A stretch of DNA of 49,822 nucleotides from Rhizobium sp. ASV8 (GTDB taxonomy: Bacteria > Pseudomonadota > Alphaproteobacteria > Rhizobiales > Rhizobiaceae). The position numbers and the translations under genes are program-made. Location of the stretch: assembly GCF_016429255.1 (NCBI RefSeq), contig NZ_JAELUG010000039.1:1-49822 (forward strand), written 5' to 3'. Shown here piece after piece: positions 24,315 to 32,966 of the stretch. The notes beneath the pieces are model-generated. The model saw nothing but the letters and a program-made list of their open reading frames with translations, was not told the origin of the DNA and did not search any database. Each line of letters starts with the position of its first letter. The stretch's first letter is position 1.

Positions 24315-25214
24315 TCAATGCGTCTTTGCTGAAGTAACCACCCTATTGCGCCGAACCTCCAGAAGGATATGGCCGAAAAGTGCGGCAAGAACGATTGGTC
24401 CGCCGATCAGCGTCGCAGTCGAAGGGCGCTCGGCAAAGACCATCCAGACCCACAGCGGCGTCAATGGCACTTCGAGCGCCGTCAGCAGCGCCGCATCCGA
24501 GGCTGGAACGAGCCGCGAGCCGAACGTGTAAAGGCTGAGGCCCATCGCATTCTGAACGATGCCGAAGGCGATGATCAGGCCGAGATCCTGCCCCGAGATC
24601 GAAAGCGGGGAAGCGAACCAGAAGGTAGTGAAGGAGCACAGCCACGCCGACAGGGCCATCGCCGGCAGCATCGGCACATTGCGATGCTGCCGCATGATGA
24701 CGGCAAGTGCCGCAACCGTCAGCGTCATGACGGCGGCTAGGCCTTTACCAAGCCAGCTGCCGCCGTCGCTCGCATGCCCGGACAACATGACGAGAACACC
24801 GATAAAGGCGATGCCGCTCGCAATCAGCGTCCTTACATTCGGGCGTTCGCCGATGAAGAGAAAGGCGACGCCCGCGGTCACGAAGGGCACGGTGGCATAG
24901 ATGACCATGGCGTCGGCAACCGACGTATAATAAATCGAGCCGATACCGCTGATCATCGACGCGGTGGAAAAGATCGTCGCTGCCAGCGAGGGGCCGCGCA
25001 TGGAGCGCAGGATGCGAAAAGCGTTGCGGCGCTCGATATAGAAAAACAGCGCGAACACGCCGAGGCCGGAGACGATGCCGCGGCAGAAAAGGATGGTCAT
25101 CAGGTCAGCACTGATCGCTCGCACGAAGAGGCCTGAAGTCGACCAAGCCAGCGCGGAGAGCGCCACATAGGTCACGCCCAGCCTATATTGTTGCTGTTCC
25201 GCCAGCGTCACCAT
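24315..25214 (-). CDS. DMT-superfamily (EamA) transporter
   Basis: This protein of about 299 residues has ten hydrophobic segments in two EamA halves, starting VTYVALSALAWSTSGLFVRA and ending PLWVWMVFAERPSTATLIGG with a basic cytoplasmic tail. Proteins of this type export amino acids or other metabolites; the substrate is unknown. I chose ATG 25212-25214 (MVTLAEQQQYRLG) because GGGGG lies 5 nt before it. Alternatives at 25226 and 25244 are possible; the further open extension to 25424 has no membrane or family signal. Confidence 0.85.
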   Translation of the reverse strand: MVTLAEQQQYRLGVTYVALSALAWSTSGLFVRAISADLMTILFCRGIVSGLGVFALFFYIERRNAFRILRSMRGPSLAATIFSTASMISGIGSIYYTSVADAMVIYATVPFVTAGVAFLFIGERPNVRTLIASGIAFIGVLVMLSGHASDGGSWLGKGLAAVMTLTVAALAVIMRQHRNVPMLPAMALSAWLCSFTTFWFASPLSISGQDLGLIIAFGIVQNAMGLSLYTFGSRLVPASDAALLTALEVPLTPLWVWMVFAERPSTATLIGGPIVLAALFGHILLEVRRNRVVTSAKTH

Positions 25215-25459
25215 CTGTACCCCCATCGCATTGGGCCAGATCATTAGCGAGTAGCAATGATGCTCACAAGCAGAGCCTGCGCCGCGACATGTCGCCATTG
25301 CCGGAAGATGGCAAGGGTTGCAGGAAGGCCACGCTTCCGGTCCCGGCAGTTGAAGATTGGCGGGATCTTGCCGTCTCGAATGCGACATGGTCCACATTGA
25401 TCTTGCAGATATTCTCCGCCGCACTACGGTCTGCTCGGTTTCGATCGAGGGAGAATCAG

Positions 25460-25885
25460 TTGCGTCTGCTGTCAGCCACTTTGTTCGCGTGCGGCTGCGT
25501 CAGCTTGGTCGACGGTCCCCTATGGCCGCCAGCCGAGACCTATGTCGATACCACGGTGCTGTGCAGCCAAAGCAGCAACCCCGCCCGATGCCAGCATACG
25601 CGCGACCAGTGGGAAGCCGAGTATGAGGAGGCGATTGCGGGAGGATATCGAGCGCAGAAACACGTTGCCCTGTGCCTGAGCACCGGCTGCGACGAGGCGA
25701 TCCAGCCCGACAAGGTGCTCGGCTGCGCCTGGCGCATGGTGATTGCCGAAGTCAAGCACGCTCAGCCCGACACCATGGATTTCACCAACCTCAACCGCTT
25801 CTGCGGAACGGACTATCTCGACGAGAAGGGAAAGCTCGCGGCCGCCTCGCAGGCGCAGGCGATGCTGCGGCAGATCGGCAAATAG
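25460..25885 (+). CDS. Small cysteine-rich putative lipoprotein, function unknown
   Basis: This protein of about 141 residues begins at a TTG with a good SD (GAGGGAGA, 25446-25453). The N-terminus RLLSATLFACGC is a short hydrophobic stretch ending in a possible lipobox cysteine (LFAC, non-ideal because of Phe at -2). The rest is rich in cysteine and charged residues (CSQSSNPARCQHTRDQWEAEYEE, CLSTGCDEAIQPDK), suggesting disulfide bonds in the periplasm. A weak Sel1-like helix pattern is possible. No function is assigned. It is divergent from the DMT gene and convergent with the esterase gene. Confidence 0.65.
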   Translation: MRLLSATLFACGCVSLVDGPLWPPAETYVDTTVLCSQSSNPARCQHTRDQWEAEYEEAIAGGYRAQKHVALCLSTGCDEAIQPDKVLGCAWRMVIAEVKHAQPDTMDFTNLNRFCGTDYLDEKGKLAAASQAQAMLRQIGK

Positions 25886-25936
25886 CCGGCCGCAGAACAG
25901 CTTGTGGCTGCTCCAAGGCCGGCGTATCGGTCGACT

Positions 25937-26548
25937 TTACGCGTAGGGCGCAAGGAAAGCGCGGATGGCCGCGATTTCATTGGGCCTGATATCGTGGCCG
26001 CCCGGATGCCAGTCGAGCGTTACCTGTGCATCCTGCCGGACGAAATAATCCGCGAGCGCCTGGGTAACCGGCGCGGGCGCGATCGGATCTCGTTCGCCGG
26101 CGGTGATCAGCACTCGCCTGCCCTGCAGCCGGCCATTGTCCTTCGGTTGAAACGGAATGAGCGGATGCATCAAGACAGCGGCATTGAAGAGATCGCCGTG
26201 CTCGATCAGTACGTTGGCAAGAATATTGGCCCCATTGGAGAAGCCAAGCCCCAACACCTGCGACGCCCCATATTCCGCCGCGAAACCAGAGACATAATTG
26301 GCCATCTTTTCCGTTGCGCGAGCAAGGTCGGCCATATCATAGACGCCCTCGCCCGTCCGCCGGAAGAAGCGCGCTGCACCATGTTCCGAGACATCGCCGC
26401 GCGGCGATACGATGGTCGCTTCCGGCAGCAGCCGGGAGGCAAAATCGAAGAACTGGTTCTCGTCGCCGCCGGTGCCATGGAAAGTGAAGAAAATCGGCTT
26501 TCCGGATGCACCGGCCTTCAGCCGGTGCACATAGCTCGTATCAGTCAT
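25937..26548 (-). CDS. Alpha/beta-hydrolase, phospholipase/carboxylesterase family (MhqD-like)
   Basis: This 203-residue esterase has the fold of the phospholipase/carboxylesterase family. The oxyanion region is FFTFHGTGGDENQF (about 20-33), the nucleophile serine lies in LGLGFSNGANIL (GFSNG), the acidic residue in ITAGERDPIAP, and the catalytic histidine in WHPGGHDIRP. It lies 14 bp downstream of the ring-cleaving dioxygenase-like gene on the same strand. In Bacillus subtilis MhqD and MhqO form a comparable esterase/dioxygenase set for quinone resistance, so a role in hydroquinone/quinone detoxification is inferred. Confidence 0.88.
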   Translation of the reverse strand: MTDTSYVHRLKAGASGKPIFFTFHGTGGDENQFFDFASRLLPEATIVSPRGDVSEHGAARFFRRTGEGVYDMADLARATEKMANYVSGFAAEYGASQVLGLGFSNGANILANVLIEHGDLFNAAVLMHPLIPFQPKDNGRLQGRRVLITAGERDPIAPAPVTQALADYFVRQDAQVTLDWHPGGHDIRPNEIAAIRAFLAPYA

Positions 26549-26562
26549 AATCCTTCCTCCGA

Positions 26563-27495
26563 TTAGCCTTCCAGCGGCTCCAGATGTTGCTCGATCAGAC
26601 CGCGCAGATGCGCATGCTGTTCGGGCAGTTTCAGCGCTTCGCCAAGATGAGCCGTGTCCTCATCGCGGTCGAAGCCGGGTTCATTGGTGGCAACTTCGAA
26701 CAGCACGCCGCCCGGCGTACGGAAGTAAATCGCCCAGAAATAGTCGCGGTCGATGACCGGTGTGACCTGATAGCCCGTATCCATCAGCGCCTTGCGCACT
26801 TCGAGCTGCTTTGCGCGGTTCTCGACGGCGAAGGCAACATGGTGGACGGAACCAGCACCCGGAAGCGCCCGGTTGATGTTCGGCATAGTCTCGAGGTCGA
26901 CGCAGTCGGCACCGTTGCCGCCGGGAATGGCCAGCCGCTTGATGCCTTCATGCGTATCGACAACTTCGTAGCCCATGTACTTCAACAACTCGGCCGTAGC
27001 ACCCTCGTCCCGCAGCCGCATGGCAACGGAATGGAAGCCGCGGATGGCATGCTCGGCATCGATGCCGCCATGCGTCCAGGGCAGACGCTTGTCATCCTTG
27101 ACCTCGACAAGAGCGAATCCATCGCCGTCAGGGCCGGCGAAATGCAGACGCTTCTGGCCGAAGGATTCGTCGGCCTTCAGGCCTTCGACGCCATGCTGGC
27201 CGAGACGCTCGGTCCAATAACCAATCGCACCTTCCGGTACGGAGTAGACGGTATTGCCGACCTCGCCGGTACCCGGACGACCGCGTGCCATCTTCGGAAA
27301 TGGGAAGTAGGTCATGATGGTGCCGGGCGTGCCGATCTCGTCACCATAGTAGAGGTGATAGACATCGGGTGCGTCGAAATTCACCGTCTTCTTGACGCGA
27401 CGCAGGCCGAGCGTGTCCGTGAAGAACTTGTTGTTGGTGCGGGCATCTTCCGCCATCGAGGTAACGTGGTGAAGACCTTTGATCTGATTGAGCAT
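26563..27495 (-). CDS. Ring-cleaving dioxygenase-like VOC protein (MhqO-like)
   Basis: This 310-residue protein has two tandem VOC domains, as in extradiol-type ring-cleaving dioxygenases of the MhqO/LinE-like group. Domain 1 starts IKGLHHVTSMAEDARTNNKF (His at the metal site), and domain 2 contains AGSVHHVAFAVENRAKQLEV and GGVLFEVATNEPGFDRDED, giving the 2-His-1-Glu set. Start ATG at 27493-27495 (MLNQIKGLHHVT). It is the first gene of a two-gene operon with the esterase; the promoter region contains a perfect 8-bp dyad. No MarR-type regulator gene is adjacent. Confidence 0.88.
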   Translation of the reverse strand: MLNQIKGLHHVTSMAEDARTNNKFFTDTLGLRRVKKTVNFDAPDVYHLYYGDEIGTPGTIMTYFPFPKMARGRPGTGEVGNTVYSVPEGAIGYWTERLGQHGVEGLKADESFGQKRLHFAGPDGDGFALVEVKDDKRLPWTHGGIDAEHAIRGFHSVAMRLRDEGATAELLKYMGYEVVDTHEGIKRLAIPGGNGADCVDLETMPNINRALPGAGSVHHVAFAVENRAKQLEVRKALMDTGYQVTPVIDRDYFWAIYFRTPGGVLFEVATNEPGFDRDEDTAHLGEALKLPEQHAHLRGLIEQHLEPLEG

Positions 27496-27604
27496 CTTAA
27501 ACCCCTTGTCTCGCCTGCACCGGCAGGCGTTTCTCATGGGCAGAAGATGGTCTCAGGAGCCGCGTTCCGATAGCCCTCAATAGCCAAACGGATTGTCTTC
27601 AATA

Positions 27605-27632
27605 AGTGAACGATAAATTCCGGTCGTTCACT
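27605..27632. promoter_or_regulatory. Dyad upstream of the dioxygenase/esterase operon (candidate operator)
   Basis: AGTGAACG (27605-27612) and CGTTCACT (27625-27632) are perfect 8-bp inverted arms 12 bp apart, 110 bp upstream of the dioxygenase start. Spacing and symmetry suit a dimeric repressor (MarR, TetR or HxlR type). It lies between the ung stop and the operon and has no T run, so it does not look like the ung-side terminator. Confidence 0.5.
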
Positions 27633-27661
27633 GATGCGCAAAGCAGCCGAGGATCAACACC

Positions 27662-28363
27662 TTATTGAGCTTCGGGATTGCTCGGCAGCACCCAATCGAT
27701 CGGGTCCCTGCCATGCTCCGTCAAATAGGCATTGGCCTTGGAAAAATGCCGGCAACCCAGGAAGCCGTTATGGGCCGACAGCGGCGAAGGATGTACGGAT
27801 TTCAAGACGAGGTGGCGCTCCGCATCGACGAAGGCGGCCTTCTTTTGCGCATAGGATCCCCAAAGCATGAAGACGACGCCATCGCACTCGTCGTTGACCT
27901 TGCGGATGACAGCATCGGTAAAGCGCTCCCAGCCCTTGCCCTGATGTGAAGCGGCCTGCGATTCCTCTACCGTCAGCACACTGTTGAGCAGAAGCACGCC
28001 CTGCTTCGCCCAGCTTTCCAGAAAGCCATGCCGGGCCGGCGGGATGCCGAGATCGGCCTCCAGTTCCTTGTAGATATTGACCAGCGACGGCGGAATGCGC
28101 ACGCCGGGACGCACGCTGAAGCAGAGTCCATGCGCCTGCCCGCTGCCATGATAGGGATCCTGTCCGAGAATGACCACCTGCACTTCGTCGAGCGGTGTCA
28201 GATCCAACGCGCGGAAATATTCGCTGCCACGGGGAAAGATCACCTTGCCGCGCTGCTTCTCCTCGACCAGAAAGGATTTGAGCTCGTCCATGTAAGGACT
28301 GGCAAACTCCGGCGACAATGCCTCTTTCCAGCTTTCCTCAAGCCTGATGTTCGCTTCCGCCAT
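27662..28363 (-). CDS. ung: Uracil-DNA glycosylase
   Basis: This 233-residue family-1 enzyme removes uracil from DNA in base-excision repair. The water-activating loop GQDPYHG is at residues 67-73 with the catalytic D69; the Leu-intercalation motif [11 protein letters not shown] is near the C-terminus, and [11 protein letters not shown] is the uracil-recognition strand with its Asn. Length is standard. The gene lies upstream of the mhqO-like operon on the same strand but is unrelated in function. Confidence 0.97.
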   Translation of the reverse strand: MAEANIRLEESWKEALSPEFASPYMDELKSFLVEEKQRGKVIFPRGSEYFRALDLTPLDEVQVVILGQDPYHGSGQAHGLCFSVRPGVRIPPSLVNIYKELEADLGIPPARHGFLESWAKQGVLLLNSVLTVEESQAASHQGKGWERFTDAVIRKVNDECDGVVFMLWGSYAQKKAAFVDAERHLVLKSVHPSPLSAHNGFLGCRHFSKANAYLTEHGRDPIDWVLPSNPEAQ

Positions 28364-28450
28364 TGGTCATGCCTCCATCTTCGTCAGCCGTTCGATTGAC
28401 GGCGAAAGTGCCGGCAAGTCAAGGAAAGGCCTATCATTGCAGCGTCCAGA

Positions 28451-29092
28451 TCACAGCTTTCCGGCGGCAGTCGTTGCGGACAAAGGCGATTGCACCCTTT
28501 CCCCTGTCGAGATTAGCAGAGCATCGCGTTCTGCCTCGGGCATTGCACGGAGGCGTCGCAGCACCGTGAGGCGTATCGCAGCAAAGCCGGCCAGCATCAA
28601 CACCACTTTGCTGCAGGTAGCAAAGACCGGCATGACGAACGCCCATGTGGATACATCAAAGGCAATAGCGATGAACGCATTGAGTGCCGCCGACAAGAAC
28701 ATCAGGCCAGCCCAGGCAAAGCCCACATAGGTCGCAACGTCGGACGCAACCGTGCGTGCAACCGCCGGCAGATACCGGTTTATCCAACCCGCCTTCAGCA
28801 TCGCGGCGCCCACAACCGCATAGATGATGCTCGGCTTGAACAGCACGAAATGCGGATCATCCGTCAAAAGCGTCGCCGTGCCAGCGGCAACAACCAGAAA
28901 AAGGCTAAGCCATTCCATGATTACGATAGGCTTGCCGCGGATGAACTGGACTCCGATCTGGAGAAGACCAAAGGCAATCGCCAGACATGTCGCCAGCATG
29001 ACGTTGTCCGTCAACGACAGCAGAATGGCAAAAAACAGGCTGGAGGCGACATCGGCAAGCAACAGCCTGGCCGCATTGAAAAAGCTTCTCAC
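28451..29092 (-). CDS. YciB/IspZ-like inner-membrane septation protein
   Basis: This protein of about 213 residues has five or six hydrophobic segments (LLLADVASSLFFAILLSLTD, LFLVVAAGTATLL, and others), with the pattern VQFIRGKPIVIMEWLSLFLV typical of the IspZ/YciB family, implicated in septation and envelope synthesis. No ATG is available; the GTG at 29090-29092 (VRSFFNAARLLL) starts just before the first membrane segment. The frame stays open to 29314 but that extension looks non-membrane and unlike the family. YciB proteins are usually about 180-210 residues. Confidence 0.75.
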   Translation of the reverse strand: MRSFFNAARLLLADVASSLFFAILLSLTDNVMLATCLAIAFGLLQIGVQFIRGKPIVIMEWLSLFLVVAAGTATLLTDDPHFVLFKPSIIYAVVGAAMLKAGWINRYLPAVARTVASDVATYVGFAWAGLMFLSAALNAFIAIAFDVSTWAFVMPVFATCSKVVLMLAGFAAIRLTVLRRLRAMPEAERDALLISTGERVQSPLSATTAAGKL

Positions 29093-29361
29093 TGCACCCT
29101 GGCTCTCATTTCTATACTGGTTGAATTCATAGAGCAGCGGATTGCCGCGATCAAGAATATCAACGGGATCACCCTCGGCATGGCGAACAGAGCCGCGCTT
29201 GGCATTTGATGCCGCGCAGCCCCTCTTCCGGCCGTTCTCCAGCACGATATCCGATCTTCCACGCCATCGACGGTCGATGGCAGCGGCACCCTTGCAGATC
29301 GTTGACAACCGCACCTACTTCAGCCAATGGAGGCCATTCCAACTTTTCGACCGGTGCCCCT
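29093..29361. promoter_or_regulatory. Divergent yciB-like / P-loop gene gap
   Basis: This 269-bp gap stays open in more than one frame but shows no family signal. It must hold promoters for the two divergent genes. I see no clear motif. Confidence 0.3.
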
Positions 29362-29901
29362 ATGCTTCCCTTGCATTCCCTTGGCGAGCGCATCGTCGTG
29401 CTCGGCCCTTCCAATGCTGGCAAATCAACCCTCGCGGTTGCACTCTCCAGAAAGCTTGGCTTCCCAACCGTCCATCTCGATCAATTGTACCACCTGCCCT
29501 ATACGGATTGGCAGCAGCGCCCCGAGGCAGAATTCGCGGCCCTCCACGATGCGGCGATCCTTGGCGAACGGTGGGTCATGGAGGGCAACTACACGCGCCT
29601 GATGCCGCAGCGCCTGGCGCGCGCGACCGGCGCCATTCTCATCACCTCGAACCATTGGCTACGCTTCACCCGCTACCTTAAGCGCACGCTTCTCAACAGC
29701 GCGAACCGAGCCGGGCATCTCGAAGGAGCCAAGGACAGCATCAAATGGGAGATGGTTCAGTGGATCCTTGTCAAAACCCGTGACAGCGGCGCCAAGTATG
29801 CAAAAATCCTCCAGGCATCGGAGTTGCCGATGGTGGAATGCCGCACGGCGGAAGCGCTCAATGACCTCTATCGGGGCTGGGATTTGCCCGCTCGGCGATA
29901 G
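29362..29901 (+). CDS. Small P-loop ATPase/kinase (adenylate-kinase-like fold)
   Basis: This 179-residue protein has a Walker A motif GPSNAGKST at about residues 14-22, then LSRKLGFPTVHLDQLYHLP, typical of the FlaR/topology-modulation group of small nucleoside-kinase-like proteins. The lid-like segment RLMPQRLARATGAILITSNH and the C-terminal YAKILQASELPMVECRTAEAL also fit. The substrate is unknown. The ATG at 29362 (MLPLHSLGERIVVLGP) is chosen because the family begins there. Confidence 0.82.
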   Translation: MLPLHSLGERIVVLGPSNAGKSTLAVALSRKLGFPTVHLDQLYHLPYTDWQQRPEAEFAALHDAAILGERWVMEGNYTRLMPQRLARATGAILITSNHWLRFTRYLKRTLLNSANRAGHLEGAKDSIKWEMVQWILVKTRDSGAKYAKILQASELPMVECRTAEALNDLYRGWDLPARR

Positions 29902-30030
29902 GCGGATGGTTGCGGCGATCAATACCTGACGGCCCAGCTCGGCACCCCCCTCCGCCGGCTCAAAGCAGGCGCAATTCCATGGCAATCGCCTATCTCGACA
30001 AATGAAACAGCAAGCCAGGAGATGCATGCA

Positions 30031-30384
30031 ATGAGCGAGAGCTGCCCTATTCCGACGCCGGATCAGAAACAGTATGGAGACATTCAGGAGCGGGCCGAAC
30101 GGGCTATGCTGGCAACGATCTATCAAGCGCTCGAGCATGCCAGCAAACAGGCGGCTGACGAGCTGAAATCCGTTGGATCACAGGAACGACCGCCGGCTTA
30201 TGAGTACTTTGCGGCAGTCGCCCATCAGAAGCTTTTCCTTCTTCTATGCGGCGCCGATCCTGAAACGTTTATGGGTGGGAATCCTGATATCGCCGCAAGC
30301 ATCATCGCCAACAATCAGAAGATATCAGACCATTATTGGACCAACAGGGATGGCGGCCACAACACGGGCCATCCTTCGAACTGA
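30031..30384 (+). CDS. Hypothetical soluble protein
   Basis: This protein of about 117 residues starts MSESCPIPTPDQKQYGD. AGGAG lies 9 nt upstream of the ATG at 30031, better spaced than for the ATG at 30022. It is helical and charged in the middle (ERAERAMLATIYQALEHASKQA) with no membrane segment and no family I recognise. It stands alone, convergent with the DMGDH-like gene. The reading frame, SD and codon use support a real gene; the function is unknown. Confidence 0.6.
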   Translation: MSESCPIPTPDQKQYGDIQERAERAMLATIYQALEHASKQAADELKSVGSQERPPAYEYFAAVAHQKLFLLLCGADPETFMGGNPDIAASIIANNQKISDHYWTNRDGGHNTGHPSN

Positions 30385-30509
30385 CCGTGAAGCATAGTCT
30401 CCATGAAACCCATGAGATGTGGTCGGGCCCGGCCGAAATCGGCGCATAGCGCGCGATAGCCCCGACACCGCGCCTGGCCCTGTCGCGATACCATCTCGCC
30501 TCTTTGCAA

Positions 30510-32957
30510 TCACCCTTTGATCCGCGCCATCTGCGGATCGTAGAGCGGCTTCAGCGACACCTGGCATGGCACGCGGCTCTGCGCGACATCGAGCTCGTAA
30601 CGGCCGGACAGAACGAACTCCTCCGTCACCCCACCAGAATCACGGACATAGCCGTAGCCGATGGCCTTGCCGATCGTGTAGCCGTAGCCGCCACTCGACA
30701 GCCAGCCGACGCGCTGTCCGTCACGATAGATCGTCTCGCGGCCGAGAAGGACGATTTCCGGATCGTCGGGCACGAAGCAGGCGAGCATCTTCTTCACGCC
30801 CGAAACAAGCTGCCGCTCGATCGCCTCCCTGCCGCGGAATGCGATGTCCTTCTTCGTCTTCACCGCCCAGGCAAGTCCGGCTTCGACCGGTGTATGGTCC
30901 GGCCCGATATCCGAACCCCAGGCGCGATAGCCCTTCTCCAGACGGCAGCTCTCGATGGCCCGGTAGCCGGCATTGATGAGGCCATGCTCACGCCCGGCCG
31001 CCATCAACACGTCATAGACGCCAGCCGCATATTCCACCGGCACATGCAGCTCATAGCCGAGTTCGCCGACATAGGTGATGCGTAGCGCCCGGACAGGGCA
31101 GCCTGCGATACCGACAGTCCGAACCTTGCCGAAGGGGAACGCGGCGTTCGAAACATCCGCTGAAGTCACGGACTGCAATATCGCGCGCGACTTCGGCCCC
31201 ATGAGCGACAGCACCGAATAGGCCGAGGTTACATCTACCAGCTCGGCATGCATCTCGCTCGGAATATTCCGAGCGATCCAGTCAAAATCATGCGTGGCGA
31301 ACCCGGTGCCGGTCGTGATGTAGAATTCGTTCTCGGCGATGCGGGCAACGGTCACATCGCATTCGATGCCGCCGCGATCGTTCAGCATCTGCGTGTAGGT
31401 CAAAGAACCGACGGGCTTGGCGACGTCGTTGGAAGCGATCCACGACATCGCCGCCTCCGCATCCCTGCCCTTCAGCACGAATTTGGCAAAGGAGGTCTGG
31501 TCGAAGATGACCGCGGCCTCGCGCACCGCCTTGTGCTCGCGGCCGACGGCGCCGAACCAGTTCTGACGGCCATAGGTATAGACATCCTTCGGCTCCTCGC
31601 CGGCAAAGAGATCGGCAAACCAGTTCGGCCGTTCCCAGCCGAGCTTTTCGCCGAAGCAGGCCCCCTGCGCCTTCAGCCGATCATAGAGCGGCGACTTGCG
31701 GCAGGGTCGACCGCTGGAATGTTCCTCGAACGGCCAGGCCATGGTGTAATGCTTGCCATAGGCTTCCAGCGTGCGCGTGCGAACCCAGTCCGTGTCGAAA
31801 TGCGGACGGCCGAAACGCCTGATATCGACGGGCCAGAGGTCGTAGGGCGGCTCGCCCTTGGCGACCCATTCGGCAAGCGCCATGCCGGCCCCGCCAGCCG
31901 AGGCAATGCCAAAGGCATTGAAGCCGGCGCCGACGAAGAAATTCTTCAGCTCCGGCGCCTCGCCGAGAATGAAATTGCCATCAGGCGTAAAGCTCTCCGG
32001 CCCACACAACAGCTGCTTGACGCCGGCCGTCTGCAGCGCCGGCACGCGCACCAGCGCCTGCTCCATGATCTGCTCGAAATGGTCGAAGTTGCTGTCGAGC
32101 AGCGTGTAATGGAAATCCTTGGGGATGCCGTCGAGCGCCCAGGGGATTGGGTTCGGCTCGTAACCGCCCATGACCAGCCCGCCGACCTCTTCCTTGTAAT
32201 AGGTCAGCCGGTCCGGATCGCGCAGCGTCGGCAGGTTGGAGGGCACGCCGAAGGATTCGGTGATGAGATATTGGTGCTCCACCGAAACGAGCGGCACGTT
32301 GACGCCGAAGCGGCTTGCAAACGTCCGAGTCCACTGCCCCGCGCAGACCACCACACGCTCGCATTCGATGCGGCCCTTTTCGGTGATGACGGCGCGGATC
32401 CGGCCCTTGTCGATCTCCAGATCGAGAACCTCGGTATCCTCGAAGATCGAGACACCGCTCATGCGCGCGCCCTTCGCCAGCGCCTGGGTAATATCGGAGG
32501 GATTGGCCTGTCCGTCGGTCGGCAGGAAGGCTGCGCCGACGAGATCGTCGACATCCATCAACGGCCAAAGATCGAAGGCCTCCTGCGGCGTCAGCAGGTG
32601 CATCTGTAAGCCGAAGGACTGTGCCGTCGTCGCCTGTCGCTTGACCTCCGTCCAGCGTTCCTCGTTGCAGGCGAGACGCAGGCCGCCATTCATCTTCCAG
32701 CCGGTGGCAAGCCCCGTCTCCGCCTCGAGCTTCTTGTAGAGATCGACGGAATAGCCGAGCATCTGCGTGATATTGGCGCTGGTGCGCAGTTGGCCGACGA
32801 GACCGGCGGCATGAAACGTCGTGCCCGAGGTCAGCTTCTTGCGTTCGAGAAGTACAGTATCGGTAAAGCCGAGCTTGCCGAGATGGTAGGCGGTCGAGCA
32901 GCCGATGATGCCGCCGCCGATGACGACGGTCTTGGCGGTAGCAGGCAGTTCCTTCAT
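30510..32957 (-). CDS. FAD-dependent dimethylglycine/sarcosine dehydrogenase-like protein (DAO + GcvT)
   Basis: This 815-residue enzyme has an N-terminal DAO flavoprotein domain (about 8-370) and a C-terminal GcvT-like tetrahydrofolate-binding domain (about 430-800), the architecture of dimethylglycine and sarcosine dehydrogenases. The FAD motif GGGIIG is at 14-19, and the histidine that binds FAD covalently in the family is H49 (SGTTFHAAGLVGQLR). The C-terminus has GYRAIESCRLEKGYRAWGSD and FRGREAIERQ as in T-proteins. The substrate is a secondary or tertiary N-methyl amine; the exact one cannot be read. It follows the kinase-like gene by 9 bp, so the two form an operon. Confidence 0.92.
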   Translation of the reverse strand: MKELPATAKTVVIGGGIIGCSTAYHLGKLGFTDTVLLERKKLTSGTTFHAAGLVGQLRTSANITQMLGYSVDLYKKLEAETGLATGWKMNGGLRLACNEERWTEVKRQATTAQSFGLQMHLLTPQEAFDLWPLMDVDDLVGAAFLPTDGQANPSDITQALAKGARMSGVSIFEDTEVLDLEIDKGRIRAVITEKGRIECERVVVCAGQWTRTFASRFGVNVPLVSVEHQYLITESFGVPSNLPTLRDPDRLTYYKEEVGGLVMGGYEPNPIPWALDGIPKDFHYTLLDSNFDHFEQIMEQALVRVPALQTAGVKQLLCGPESFTPDGNFILGEAPELKNFFVGAGFNAFGIASAGGAGMALAEWVAKGEPPYDLWPVDIRRFGRPHFDTDWVRTRTLEAYGKHYTMAWPFEEHSSGRPCRKSPLYDRLKAQGACFGEKLGWERPNWFADLFAGEEPKDVYTYGRQNWFGAVGREHKAVREAAVIFDQTSFAKFVLKGRDAEAAMSWIASNDVAKPVGSLTYTQMLNDRGGIECDVTVARIAENEFYITTGTGFATHDFDWIARNIPSEMHAELVDVTSAYSVLSLMGPKSRAILQSVTSADVSNAAFPFGKVRTVGIAGCPVRALRITYVGELGYELHVPVEYAAGVYDVLMAAGREHGLINAGYRAIESCRLEKGYRAWGSDIGPDHTPVEAGLAWAVKTKKDIAFRGREAIERQLVSGVKKMLACFVPDDPEIVLLGRETIYRDGQRVGWLSSGGYGYTIGKAIGYGYVRDSGGVTEEFVLSGRYELDVAQSRVPCQVSLKPLYDPQMARIKG

Positions 32958-32966
32958 CGTGTCACC

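Noticed and set aside
31248..32609. A plus-strand open frame of 453 codons
   Set aside because: It lies opposite the DMGDH-like gene, which has FAD and GcvT motifs; the plus frame has none.
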